Below are positions 1 to 6,335 of a stretch of DNA of 8,591 nucleotides, in pieces. A program made the position numbers and the translations under genes. Source of the DNA: Methanosarcinales archaeon (GTDB taxonomy: Archaea > Halobacteriota > Syntropharchaeia > Alkanophagales > Methanospirareceae); the NCBI GenBank assembly GCA_030665925.1, contig DAOUYX010000057.1, positions 1 to 8,591 of the forward strand, given 5' to 3'. Within the stretch, counting starts at the first letter, position 1, and the number at the start of each line of letters is the position of its first letter. Under the pieces are notes generated by a model. The model saw nothing but the letters and a program-made list of their open reading frames with translations. It ran no database searches and was not told the DNA's origin.

Positions 1-426
1 CCTTCTCCTGTTTCTCCACGTATTCAGGTCGATTTTAATCGGCGTTGCATCTATAAGGATGTATCTCCTTCCCTTTTGCCTCCTTCTCTTAGATACTTTG
101 AATATTCCTCTGAAAAACGTTGATATGTCCTTTATATCCAATTTGGAATGCAATTTGTAGAGATATGTCAAATCAGGTATTCCCTTCACATCCACAAATC
201 TCTTCAGCTTTTCATTCTCTTTTAATTCCGATATAAAATCAGAATATGCTCTTTCAAACAGATCGGCAATCACAATGACCTTCATTATGTCTATAAACCG
301 TTCTACATCGGGTATTTTCAGCCTGCTTGCCGTCTTCTTTGCTCTTCCAGAGCAGATAGCTTTGAGTATAAATTGTGCTATAACCCATTTTGGATTGCCC
401 AAATCCGGTATTAATGGCGGTTTCAT
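1..426 (-). CDS. DDE transposase, N-terminal part (runs off the window)
   Basis: An uninterrupted minus-strand frame of 142 codons starts at ATG 424-426 and is still open at base 1, so only the 5' part of the gene is present. The start is well supported by a GGAGG Shine-Dalgarno 7 nt upstream. The protein begins MKPPLIPDLGNPKW, has a helical N-terminal part, a basic stretch (KRRRQKGRRY, about residues 113-122) and then YILIDATPIKIDLN near residues 122-135. The aspartate of LIDATPI is what the first catalytic Asp of an IS4/IS5-like RNase-H-fold transposase looks like; the later D and E residues would lie outside the window. The exact IS family cannot be set from this half. It lies next to a broken gene, which fits a past insertion. 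Confidence is good for a transposase and low for the family. Confidence 0.75.
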   Translation of the reverse strand, partial: MKPPLIPDLGNPKWVIAQFILKAICSGRAKKTASRLKIPDVERFIDIMKVIVIADLFERAYSDFISELKENEKLKRFVDVKGIPDLTYLYKLHSKLDIKDISTFFRGIFKVSKRRRQKGRRYILIDATPIKIDLNTWRNRRR

Positions 427-433
427 TTTAGTT

Positions 434-438
434 CCTCC
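434..438 (-). promoter_or_regulatory. Shine-Dalgarno of the transposase gene
   Basis: The minus strand reads GGAGG here, 7 nt before the ATG at 426. It is a full-strength site and fixes the transposase start. Confidence 0.75.
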
Positions 439-533
439 ATTAATAGCAATATACGAGGTTATTTTTAAAATAGATTGTTTATATTGCTTCCATTAAGGTT
501 TTTAGATGTGTCATAACTCAAATTTAAAATTGG
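439..533. other. Non-coding IS end region
   Basis: This AT-rich stretch lies between the transposase start and the broken gene that follows. It presumably contains the insertion-sequence terminus and its promoter; a minus-strand TATA-like stretch is centred near 481. The terminal inverted repeat and target duplication cannot be identified because the other IS end is outside the window. No gene is seen. Confidence 0.4.
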
Positions 534-950
534 GTGGTTTATAGAAGTGATATTGTAGGTGCTTTGGCGAGGGGGTTATCACATCGAGTGAGTTCGGTCC
601 ACCAGTAGGAGGATTTCAAACTGCGGTTTACGACATAGAGCAAGGATCTGATACAAAGACTATAGGAATCCACATGCTTGCCAACCAGCCGTTTGACGGT
701 GTAATTACCGGATACACGGATTACTATTTCACTGAAGAACCTGAGTCTAAATACCACGGCGAGATAAACGAACCTGTGACAGCCAAACAGACGGGAGTCA
801 TTACCCCCCACTTCGTTACTTCCCTCTGTAACACCAAAAGGTGGAATGAGTACAGAAGTTAAGAGTGTCATCATTGCCATTGTTGTGGCGACGCTTGGTG
901 GGGTCCTTGCCCGTGTGATATGGAGTCATACCAAGAAGAGAAATGAATAA
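534..950 (+). pseudogene. Broken or frameshifted gene for a surface protein with C-terminal membrane anchor
   Basis: I do not recognise the family. Codons starting at 551 stay open to a stop at 860-862 and encode protein-like sequence, including FGPPVGGFQTAVYDIEQGS and IGIHMLANQPFDGVITGYTD, with a beta-rich, extracellular character. The frame has no convincing start and opens just after the likely IS end, so its 5' part appears missing. A second frame, open from 780 to the stop at 948-950, encodes a Pro/Ser/Thr-rich stretch (PPTSLLPSVTPKGG), then one hydrophobic helix (SVIIAIVVATLGGVLARVIW) and a basic tail SHTKKRNE, which is how a C-terminal membrane anchor looks. The two frames would join if one base were removed from the six-C run at 804-809. 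A similar shift near the five-G run at 571-575 could join codons from 534 (VVYRSDIVGALARG). Alternatively, the 3' frame is a separate 34-residue membrane protein starting at ATG 846, after GGTGGA. Disruption by IS insertion plus frameshift is my preferred reading. Confidence 0.5.
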
Positions 951-990
951 TCCGTAAAGAAGCGAGAAGGAAAGAGAAGAGATGGGTTTG

Positions 991-1008
991 AAATAAATGT
1001 TTAATATT
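991..1008 (+). promoter_or_regulatory. Putative TATA box of hemC
   Basis: An A/T run (AAATAAATGTTTAATATT) follows a purine-rich stretch that could serve as a BRE. With usual archaeal spacing of about 25 nt from the box centre, transcription would begin near 1030, only a few bases before ATG 1037. That would exclude the upstream TTG at 1022 as a start codon. Confidence 0.4.
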
Positions 1009-1036
1009 TCGAGTTTAGTGATTGAGTAGAATACAA

Positions 1037-1930
1037 ATGATCATAGGAACGAGAGGCAGTAAACTGGCGATATTGCAGACGGAAAAAGTATGTGAGCGAT
1101 TGAAAGAATTAGAATACGAGTTCACGATACGAACGGTGCGGAGTTTAGGCGATGTCATGACGGATAGAGGATTATACGAAATGCCATCCGAGGGCGTTTT
1201 TGTTAAGAAACTTGATACGATGCTTTTAGCAGGTAAAATAGACATTGCAGTGCATAGTATGAAGGATATACCTCTGGAAAGGGATGAAAGGTTAGAGACT
1301 TCCGCGGTCTTACCTCGTGATTCTCCGTATGATGCGCTGGTGTCGGGGTATAATTTGGATGATATGCCGGATGGTGCAGTAATAGGGACATCGAGCGTGA
1401 GGAGGAAGTATCAATTTTTGAACTACATGGAGAAGAAGAGTATAAAAGTAAAGATAAAGGACATCAGGGGTAACGTGGACACGAGGATTAATAAATTCCA
1501 AAGTGGCGAATATGACGGTGTGATTCTTGCTGAAGCCGGACTTGAGAGGTTGAATCTGGATATAGAATATGAAAGGCTGGGTTGTGACCCGTTTGTGCCT
1601 TCACCCGGACAAGGAATAATTGCGGTGGTCGCGAGAAAAGGGTCGGAGGAGAGTGAGATTTTAAAAGAGATAGACGATGCAAAGACGAGGGTAGAGGCTG
1701 AAGCGGAGAAGGAAGTATTAAAAGTAATGGGTGGTGGATGTTCGCTTCCGGTGGGGGTGCATGCTCATTGTAAAGGAGAGGCGGTGGAATTAGCCGTTTA
1801 TGTCGGCTTCTCTGATGAAAAATACATATTGGAAAAGGCTGTTCTTAGTAAAGACCGCTATTTGGAGGAGGCGAGAGAGTTCATCACAAATTTTAAGATT
1901 GCCCATATCTTGCCACAAAAACAGTTATAG
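1037..1930 (+). CDS. hemC: Hydroxymethylbilane synthase (porphobilinogen deaminase)
   Basis: This enzyme condenses four porphobilinogen units into linear hydroxymethylbilane, the precursor of uroporphyrinogen III and so of haem, cobamides, sirohaem and F430. It is cytosolic. The 297 residues match the usual length of about 300. Visible motifs in order are IGTRGSKLA (3-11), VHSMKDIP (72-79, with the catalytic-type Asp77), GTSSVRRKYQ (117-126), DIRGNVDTR (142-150), SPGQGIIAV (189-197) and GGGCSLPVG (232-240), where Cys235 should carry the dipyrromethane cofactor. I chose ATG 1037 because MIIGTRGSK is the normal family N-terminus. A TTG five codons upstream is the only in-frame alternative before a stop. 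Neither has a strong Shine-Dalgarno, and the TATA position suggests a very short leader. No other hem genes are adjacent, so it is probably transcribed alone. Its last two codons overlap the convergent glycosyltransferase gene. Confidence 0.95.
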   Translation: MIIGTRGSKLAILQTEKVCERLKELEYEFTIRTVRSLGDVMTDRGLYEMPSEGVFVKKLDTMLLAGKIDIAVHSMKDIPLERDERLETSAVLPRDSPYDALVSGYNLDDMPDGAVIGTSSVRRKYQFLNYMEKKSIKVKIKDIRGNVDTRINKFQSGEYDGVILAEAGLERLNLDIEYERLGCDPFVPSPGQGIIAVVARKGSEESEILKEIDDAKTRVEAEAEKEVLKVMGGGCSLPVGVHAHCKGEAVELAVYVGFSDEKYILEKAVLSKDRYLEEAREFITNFKIAHILPQKQL

Positions 1931-2986
1931 CGTAGCTTTATACACGTCCAGTGTCCGTGCTGCTATTTTATCCCACGTATAGTCGTGCTCAACCAATTTC
2001 CTTGACTCTATGCCCATCTTTTCCCGATCTTCCCAGAGCATCGCTTTTATTGCTGCTCCTATCTCCTTCGCTGATGTGCCGCAGATTATTCCATTCCCAC
2101 GGACAAAATATTTGTTATCACCAACGTTAGTAGCAATGACAGGCAGCCCCGACGCCATCGCTTCGAGCAGTGCAATTGGTTGTGCTTCGAGTTTGGAAGG
2201 CAGTAAGAACACGTCCACGCTTCGATAGAATGAAGGAGCATCTTCTACGTACCCTAAAACCTTTATTCGGTCGTCTTCCAGTCTTTTTACTTTTGCATAC
2301 AGCGGGCCGGCACCCGCAATCTTTAAACAGACGTTGTCCACGTCCAATCCCTTCACCGCCTTTATCATATTTATAATATTCTTTTCAGGCGATAATCGTC
2401 CAAGATAGCCTATACAGATGCTCTTTCCCCTCCCGTTGCTTTCTCTTTCATCCTTTTCCGCTGGGTAAAAACGATTGACGTCCACGCCATTTGGTATAAC
2501 CACGAGTTCAGTTCCATTGCCGCTATTACCATTAATGTAACCATAGCAATATTGGCGAATATACTCGGCAATTTCTGCACTTACCGAGATGAACTTCTTT
2601 GAACGACCGGCATAAAGAGTAACGAGCATTGATATAAGTGTTTTTGCAACCTCCCCGCTGAGACCTTCCCCCGCTTGAATATGGAACGTATTGACAATGT
2701 TGACCTCAGAGCAGATGGAAGAGAAGGGCAGGAAATATTCGGAAAACGTAGCTGCGTGGTGTATATGGAGAACGTCACAATCTTCTACCTCTTTTTTTAT
2801 CTTTCCGAGCGCGAAGTCAAAGCCATACGAAATACCGCCCTCTGAATTACCCAGCATGTGCGAGCCGAGCGAAAACTGGTCTATCCTCTTTACTTCGTGC
2901 CCCAACTTCTCGAATTCGTGCGAGAGCGCTTCAACGTGCGTCTTTATTCCACCACTTACAGTGCGATGGTAAAAAGCTATTTTCAT
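1925..2986 (-). CDS. GT-B fold glycosyltransferase, GT4 type
   Basis: This is a predicted retaining sugar transferase of 353 residues, using a nucleotide-sugar donor to build a glycolipid, glycan or surface polysaccharide; the acceptor cannot be told from sequence. The N-terminal acceptor domain starts MKIAFYHRTVSGGIKTHVEAL, with the glycine-rich loop typical of GT4 enzymes, and contains HIHHA (74-78) and NTFHIQAG (99-106). The donor domain has VVIPNGVDVNRFYP (162-175), IGYLGRLSPEKNI (192-204), KVLGYVED (242-249) and the E-x7-E signature at Glu267 and Glu275 (SKLEAQPIALLEAMASGLPV). No signal peptide or membrane segment is seen, so it acts at the cytosolic face. It is a single gene: it converges on hemC with a 6-bp overlap and diverges from the tRNA gene. 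The start lacks a clear Shine-Dalgarno, but the alignment of the Gly-rich loop supports it. Confidence 0.9.
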   Translation of the reverse strand: MKIAFYHRTVSGGIKTHVEALSHEFEKLGHEVKRIDQFSLGSHMLGNSEGGISYGFDFALGKIKKEVEDCDVLHIHHAATFSEYFLPFSSICSEVNIVNTFHIQAGEGLSGEVAKTLISMLVTLYAGRSKKFISVSAEIAEYIRQYCYGYINGNSGNGTELVVIPNGVDVNRFYPAEKDERESNGRGKSICIGYLGRLSPEKNIINMIKAVKGLDVDNVCLKIAGAGPLYAKVKRLEDDRIKVLGYVEDAPSFYRSVDVFLLPSKLEAQPIALLEAMASGLPVIATNVGDNKYFVRGNGIICGTSAKEIGAAIKAMLWEDREKMGIESRKLVEHDYTWDKIAARTLDVYKATL

Positions 2987-3040
2987 CGTTTCACTGACTG
3001 GTACGACTTATACCAGACTATATTTAGCTCTATATGTTTG

Positions 3041-3050
3041 TATATATAAA
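3041..3050 (-). promoter_or_regulatory. Putative TATA box of the glycosyltransferase gene
   Basis: The minus strand reads TTTATATATA, 55-64 bp upstream of the ATG at 2986. A start about 25 bp downstream would leave a leader of about 30 nt. The box lies in an AT-rich spacer shared with the divergent tRNA gene. Confidence 0.4.
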
Positions 3051-3054
3051 ATTA

Positions 3055-3061
3055 TTTATAT
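3055..3061 (+). promoter_or_regulatory. Putative TATA box of the tRNA gene
   Basis: TTTATAT is a near-consensus archaeal box A centred about 37 bp upstream of the mature tRNA 5' end. This would give a 5' leader of roughly 10 nt for RNase P to remove. Confidence 0.45.
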
Positions 3062-3094
3062 GAAACTGTGCTATACTAACTAATAAGATAATAA

Positions 3095-3169
3095 GGGCCC
3101 GTAGCTTAGCATGGTTAGAGCGCCCGGCTCATAACCGGGCGGTCAAGGGTTCGAATCCCTTCGGGCCCA
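3095..3169 (+). tRNA. tRNA with CAU anticodon (elongator Met or Ile2)
   Basis: All cloverleaf parts are present in 75 nt. The acceptor stem is GGGCCCG with CGGGCCC, the D arm GCTTAGCATGGTTAGAGC, the anticodon stem CCCGG/CCGGG around loop CTCATAA, the variable loop CGGTC, and the T arm AAGGG-TTCGAAT-CCCTT; the discriminator is A. CCA is not encoded. It is not the initiator: the first pair is G-C, and the anticodon stem lacks the three consecutive G-C pairs of initiator tRNAs. It is therefore either elongator tRNA-Met or the tRNA-Ile2 whose C34 is modified to agmatidine to read AUA; I cannot decide between them from this sequence alone. No intron is seen. The mature 3' end abuts the stop codon of the opposing DUF89 gene. 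Confidence 0.95.
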
Positions 3170-4015
3170 TTAAACGTTCATTCCCTTCAATACGATGTCG
3201 CCAACATTAACGCCAACGTCCTGAGCGATAACGTGACATTTCACTTTCAACAGAAAGAATATGGGACGTTTCTCGTTAGAAAGCCCCTCGTAGTTCCCCT
3301 GACCCTTACTGATTATAAAATTTGAGTTGTTATATACCTCTTTAAATTCCGCATTGCATGTTTTAAGGATAGTGCCAGGTGCACTCGTTCCCGATGATAT
3401 TATCGCCGCAACTTTGTCAATGCCTGCCTGTAAAGCGTCCTCATAGGTTACGTCATTTATCACCGGTACATCCCTAACGACATATGTCACTGGCTTTTTC
3501 AATTCCTCTATTAAAATCCTATCAAAAACAGCTTCCCCGGCATTGTCACCAAGATATAGAATCTTACCCGTCTTATCTAAGCAATCTTTGAATTTATCGT
3601 AATCGTATATCGCAAAATCTTTCTTGAGCACTTCATCTATCTCTTCTTCGATATTAAAACCCCTATTTGGGCCAAAATCTATCACATTACCCGCAATCGC
3701 AATTCTTATTGCTGCAAGGAGCTTATCATTCGACTGTTCAACTATTTTCTTCAAAGAAGGATATAATGCCAGGGTTTTTTTCGTGCTTTCGCGTTTTAGC
3801 TCCTTATAGGGATCAAATTCTCCTGTGATTTCCCGTACTTTCTCGTATATGAGCATTCCCGTTTCCGGTGGCGTGTTTTCAAGAGGAATGTCTCTGAGCA
3901 TCATTCCAACTTCATCTAATATCCTCTTTAGTTTCTTTTCATCATCTGTTGCTATTCGCCCTGCACGGAGTGCTTGATCAACAAAACAGGGAATGCAGTC
4001 AAGATATGTTCTCAT
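3170..4015 (-). CDS. DUF89 / ARMT1-like metal-dependent phosphatase
   Basis: This is a 281-residue member of the archaeal DUF89 branch. Characterised relatives are metal-dependent phosphatases proposed to hydrolyse damaged or harmful phosphorylated metabolites; the substrate here is unknown. The paired cysteines DCIPCF (Cys7, Cys10) mark the cysteine-containing subfamily. Active-site and metal-binding candidates are GNVIDFG (109-115), YLGDNAGEAVFD (154-165, with Asp157 and Asn158), VVRDVPVINDVT (179-190, with Asp182) and SKGQGNYEGL (236-245). No membrane segment is seen. The start ATG lies 17 bp inside the upstream Thg1-like gene, so the two are almost surely co-transcribed and probably translationally coupled. 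The stop codon directly abuts the 3' end of the opposing tRNA gene, leaving no space for a conventional terminator. The family call is firm, the physiological role open. Confidence 0.88.
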   Translation of the reverse strand: MRTYLDCIPCFVDQALRAGRIATDDEKKLKRILDEVGMMLRDIPLENTPPETGMLIYEKVREITGEFDPYKELKRESTKKTLALYPSLKKIVEQSNDKLLAAIRIAIAGNVIDFGPNRGFNIEEEIDEVLKKDFAIYDYDKFKDCLDKTGKILYLGDNAGEAVFDRILIEELKKPVTYVVRDVPVINDVTYEDALQAGIDKVAAIISSGTSAPGTILKTCNAEFKEVYNNSNFIISKGQGNYEGLSNEKRPIFFLLKVKCHVIAQDVGVNVGDIVLKGMNV

Positions 4016-4784
4016 TTCCGATCAGTTCCGCTATCAAATTTCGCCCTTCTTCAGACCAGAATGACGGCAGGTCCCAGCGCTGGACTATCTTGTAGCGTGT
4101 AGCTGTAACCTTCTTCGCCGCTTTTGGATTGTATCCTTCTTTTTCATACCGTTCCTTAGCAATAAAAATGCCCCGTCTTTGCCATTTCGGCGTTTCATTC
4201 AGGTTAACCCCTTTACGAAAGAGCATCTCATGTACCTGCGCTGCCTTCATCCCCTTCAGCCGCTTCTCAGCCTCCTTCTCGCCCAGCCCAGACTCTCGCA
4301 GTCCGTAACATCCATAAGCATTAATGTGATTTCGCCATGCTTCTGCTTGCCGCTGCACGAGATATTCCAAAACAACCTCTCCGCTGCAAACGGGGATTAT
4401 CCGTGCATCGAAGGCAACAGCCTCTTTAAAGTCCAGAACGATGGTCAACGCACTTGCTAAAAAACTCGCAATTACAGAATCCAGCTTCTCTATCCTTCCT
4501 TTAAACGGAACTTGCGGGAAGAAAAGATTTATCTCATCGGAGAAGATGTAAGCAAGCTTTGGATCGAACCCGCTCGTCTCGAAAAAGATTGTCACTGCTT
4601 CAGCCATTCCTTTTGCAAATCGCTCGTCATACGGTTTCTCAAACTTGTCGCTTAAGACATGCCTGAAGTTCCTTCCATCAGCACGCACGATCAGAGGAGG
4701 AATAGCTTTTATATCCGCATATATCTCCCGATCCCTGCCCTTTTTATAAGGTCTCTTGCGGTTCCGATCAGTCATCCCCGACAC
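3999..4784 (-). CDS. Thg1-like protein (tRNA 5'-end 3'-to-5' polymerase)
   Basis: Thg1-family enzymes add nucleotides to the 5' end of tRNA in the reverse direction. Archaeal members act on tRNA-His or repair 5'-truncated tRNAs by templated addition. The 261 residues are usual for the family. Motifs (numbered from the GTG) are RADGRNF (34-40, metal-binding Asp36), YIFSDEINLFF (79-89, Asp83 and Glu84), AFDAR (124-128) and RQAEAWRNHIN (145-155), followed by YGCYGLRESG. Three predicted metal-binding acids are therefore intact. A GTG at 4784 opens the frame; ATG 4775 is an alternative start three codons in. The purine-rich AAGAAGAAGTAG before the GTG favours it slightly. No internal amber codon is present, unlike the pyrrolysine-containing thg1 genes known from Methanosarcina. 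It lies 34 bp after the PRC-barrel gene and overlaps DUF89 by 17 bp. Confidence 0.9.
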   Translation of the reverse strand: MSGMTDRNRKRPYKKGRDREIYADIKAIPPLIVRADGRNFRHVLSDKFEKPYDERFAKGMAEAVTIFFETSGFDPKLAYIFSDEINLFFPQVPFKGRIEKLDSVIASFLASALTIVLDFKEAVAFDARIIPVCSGEVVLEYLVQRQAEAWRNHINAYGCYGLRESGLGEKEAEKRLKGMKAAQVHEMLFRKGVNLNETPKWQRRGIFIAKERYEKEGYNPKAAKKVTATRYKIVQRWDLPSFWSEEGRNLIAELIGNENIS

Positions 4785-4818
4785 TTTCTACTTCTTCTTT
4801 TCTCACCCACTGCTCCTT

Positions 4819-5094
4819 TTAGCCTTCCTCTTCTTCCTTTCCCTCTCGCTCCGCCGCTCTTCTCCGCACGTGCTTTATGAGCACTATATCACCAATTGCG
4901 GTTACCCATCGGTAAGGAATGATCACCCCTTTCCTTCTGCCCGCGTTGAAAGCGTTTGGATTCACGTTCTTCACCGCCAGACCCGATACTCGCTTCTCCC
5001 TTATGTCAACACTCACATCCTCGATCTTGCCAACGTATATCCCTCTATCCGTGTACAAATCCTGCCCATACAAAGAAGACAATTGTATTTCCAT
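4819..5094 (-). CDS. PRC-barrel domain protein
   Basis: This is a small 91-residue protein. Residues 1-78 form a PRC-barrel-like beta fold: MEIQLSSLYGQDLYTDRG, then YVGKIEDVSVDIREKRVSGLAV and the typical IPYRWVTAIGDIVLIK. The last 18 residues are highly charged (RRRAAEREGKEEEEG). PRC barrels occur in the photosynthetic reaction-centre H subunit and in RimM; stand-alone archaeal copies have no settled function, though roles in RNA metabolism or cell division have been discussed. It is probably the first gene of the cluster with the Thg1-like and DUF89 genes. No Shine-Dalgarno precedes the ATG, and the likely TATA box lies about 28 bp upstream, so the message may be leaderless. It diverges from the site-2 protease gene. 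Confidence 0.85.
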   Translation of the reverse strand: MEIQLSSLYGQDLYTDRGIYVGKIEDVSVDIREKRVSGLAVKNVNPNAFNAGRRKGVIIPYRWVTAIGDIVLIKHVRRRAAEREGKEEEEG

Positions 5095-5115
5095 AATGCT
5101 ATTTATGAATTGGAG

Positions 5116-5129
5116 AAATATATATAATT
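5116..5129. promoter_or_regulatory. AT-rich TATA region shared by divergent genes
   Basis: The run AAATATATATAATT sits in the 60-bp gap between the PRC-barrel and protease starts and is nearly symmetric. On the minus strand its centre is about 28 bp from the PRC-barrel ATG, the spacing of a leaderless archaeal promoter. On the plus strand it is about 33 bp from the protease ATG. It may serve both directions. Confidence 0.5.
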
Positions 5130-5145
5130 AACGGATTAATCTAAC

Positions 5146-5149
5146 GGAG
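5146..5149 (+). promoter_or_regulatory. Shine-Dalgarno of the site-2 protease gene
   Basis: GGAG occurs 5 nt before ATG 5155, with the sequence GGAGAAACGATG. It supports that start codon. Confidence 0.6.
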
Positions 5150-5154
5150 AAACG

Positions 5155-6327
5155 ATGCGAACATCTATACAAGTCGGTAGAATTATTGGCATACCTATAC
5201 GATTGCATTTTACCTTTTTATTCATCTTCTTTGGGATTATATATGGATTCGCGACTCTTCCTGCCACGGAATATCGTATCCCCCTGGGCTTAGGTGGCAT
5301 TGAAATGGATACGTTCTTTCGCTATTTCTTATCCTCGATTGCAGCTATTCTTTTCTTCTTTACTCTATTACTGCACGAGTTGTCCCATTCATACGTTGCA
5401 ATGAAGTTTGGGACGAAAATACACGGCATTACGCTTTTCTTCTTCGGTGGCGTAGCCATGATGGAGGATATACCAAAGAGCCCGGAGAAGGAGTGGCGGA
5501 TAGCAATTGCGGGACCTTTGATGAGCATTGCCCTCGGCGGTCTATTTCTTCTCGCTTATTCCGGTATAAGAATGTTAAATTTAGCTGTTTATCGCCCGGT
5601 TGAGATTTTAGTGTTCACTCTGGGATTTCTTAACGTGGCATTAGCATTTTTTAACTTGATACCCGCATTTCCAATGGATGGTGGTCGAGTTTTTAGGGCT
5701 TTCCTTGCAAAGAGAATGCCATTTCTAAAAGCGACAAAACGAGCGGTGTTAATAGGTAAAATATTCGCCGTTGTGATGGCAATAGGAGGATTTATTGTAG
5801 ATCCTTTCACGTTTTTTTTAACTGGCGAAATAGTAACAGGTAATATTTGGTTTCCTTTACTTGCCACTTTCTTATACATCGCTGCGACCGAAGAAGAAAA
5901 CGCCACTACCACTTTTGCTTCCTTAGAGGGGATAAAGGTGAAGCATGTTATGAGAACTGAGAACGCGAGTGCACGGGAAGATATGTCAATTATGGAACTG
6001 GCGAATAAGATGCTTGATGACAAATCAGTCGAATACGCGGTGGTGGATGAGGGCGGCGAATTAAAAGGGTTTATAACGTTCGAGGATATAAAAAAGTTGT
6101 CAGCCGAGCAGCGTCATCGTTTAAAAGTCTCTGAGGTGATAAGCTCCTTTGATAGAATGAGCGAGGTTATCTCACAAGAAGAAGAGGCAGCAGAAGCGCT
6201 AAAGCGATTAGTAAGTACGAAAAAGAAGGTTTTAGCGGTGGAAGGAGAGGAACGCGGAAACATCGTAGGGATTATTACGAAACGTGATTTGGCGATGTTT
6301 ATTGAGATGCTGAAGGGGCGAGGTTAA
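5155..6327 (+). CDS. Site-2 protease-type M50 metalloprotease with CBS pair
   Basis: This is a predicted intramembrane zinc protease of 390 residues that would cut membrane-spanning substrates, for example a tethered regulator. The N-terminus (VGRIIGIPIRLHFTFLF) is typical of the CBS-containing M50 subfamily. Zinc ligands are the HELSH motif (His74, Glu75, His78) and Asp175 in NLIPAFPMDGGR (167-178). Hydrophobic segments lie at about 17-35, 55-75, 115-137, 150-170, 198-218 and 228-245. A cytosolic C-terminal tandem CBS domain follows (about 262-385), ending with VGIITKRDLAMFIEM; CBS pairs commonly bind adenine nucleotides and could gate activity. Length and all key residues are intact. It starts after a good Shine-Dalgarno, is divergent from the PRC-barrel gene and ends 8 bp from the convergent Pop5 stop. 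The substrate is unknown. Confidence 0.93.
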   Translation: MRTSIQVGRIIGIPIRLHFTFLFIFFGIIYGFATLPATEYRIPLGLGGIEMDTFFRYFLSSIAAILFFFTLLLHELSHSYVAMKFGTKIHGITLFFFGGVAMMEDIPKSPEKEWRIAIAGPLMSIALGGLFLLAYSGIRMLNLAVYRPVEILVFTLGFLNVALAFFNLIPAFPMDGGRVFRAFLAKRMPFLKATKRAVLIGKIFAVVMAIGGFIVDPFTFFLTGEIVTGNIWFPLLATFLYIAATEEENATTTFASLEGIKVKHVMRTENASAREDMSIMELANKMLDDKSVEYAVVDEGGELKGFITFEDIKKLSAEQRHRLKVSEVISSFDRMSEVISQEEEAAEALKRLVSTKKKVLAVEGEERGNIVGIITKRDLAMFIEMLKGRG

Positions 6328-6335
6328 AAGCAATG

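Noticed and set aside
275..496. 73-residue plus-strand frame over the IS region
   Set aside because: It is the complement of the transposase gene, which has a strong start site and a recognisable Asp motif.
539..880. 113-residue minus-strand frame over the broken gene
   Set aside because: The plus-strand frames in the same place read as a more natural protein with a membrane anchor. The minus frame shows no motif.
1022..1036. TTG start adding five residues to HemC
   Set aside because: MIIGTRGSK at ATG 1037 is the usual family start, and the predicted transcription start lies after 1022.
3999..4784. In-frame amber (pyrrolysine) codon as in Methanosarcina thg1
   Set aside because: The frame is open throughout with no internal stop.
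4756..5127. 123-residue plus-strand frame over the PRC-barrel gene
   Set aside because: It is antisense to a clear PRC-barrel protein and has an improbable composition (long Phe/Leu/Ser/Pro runs).
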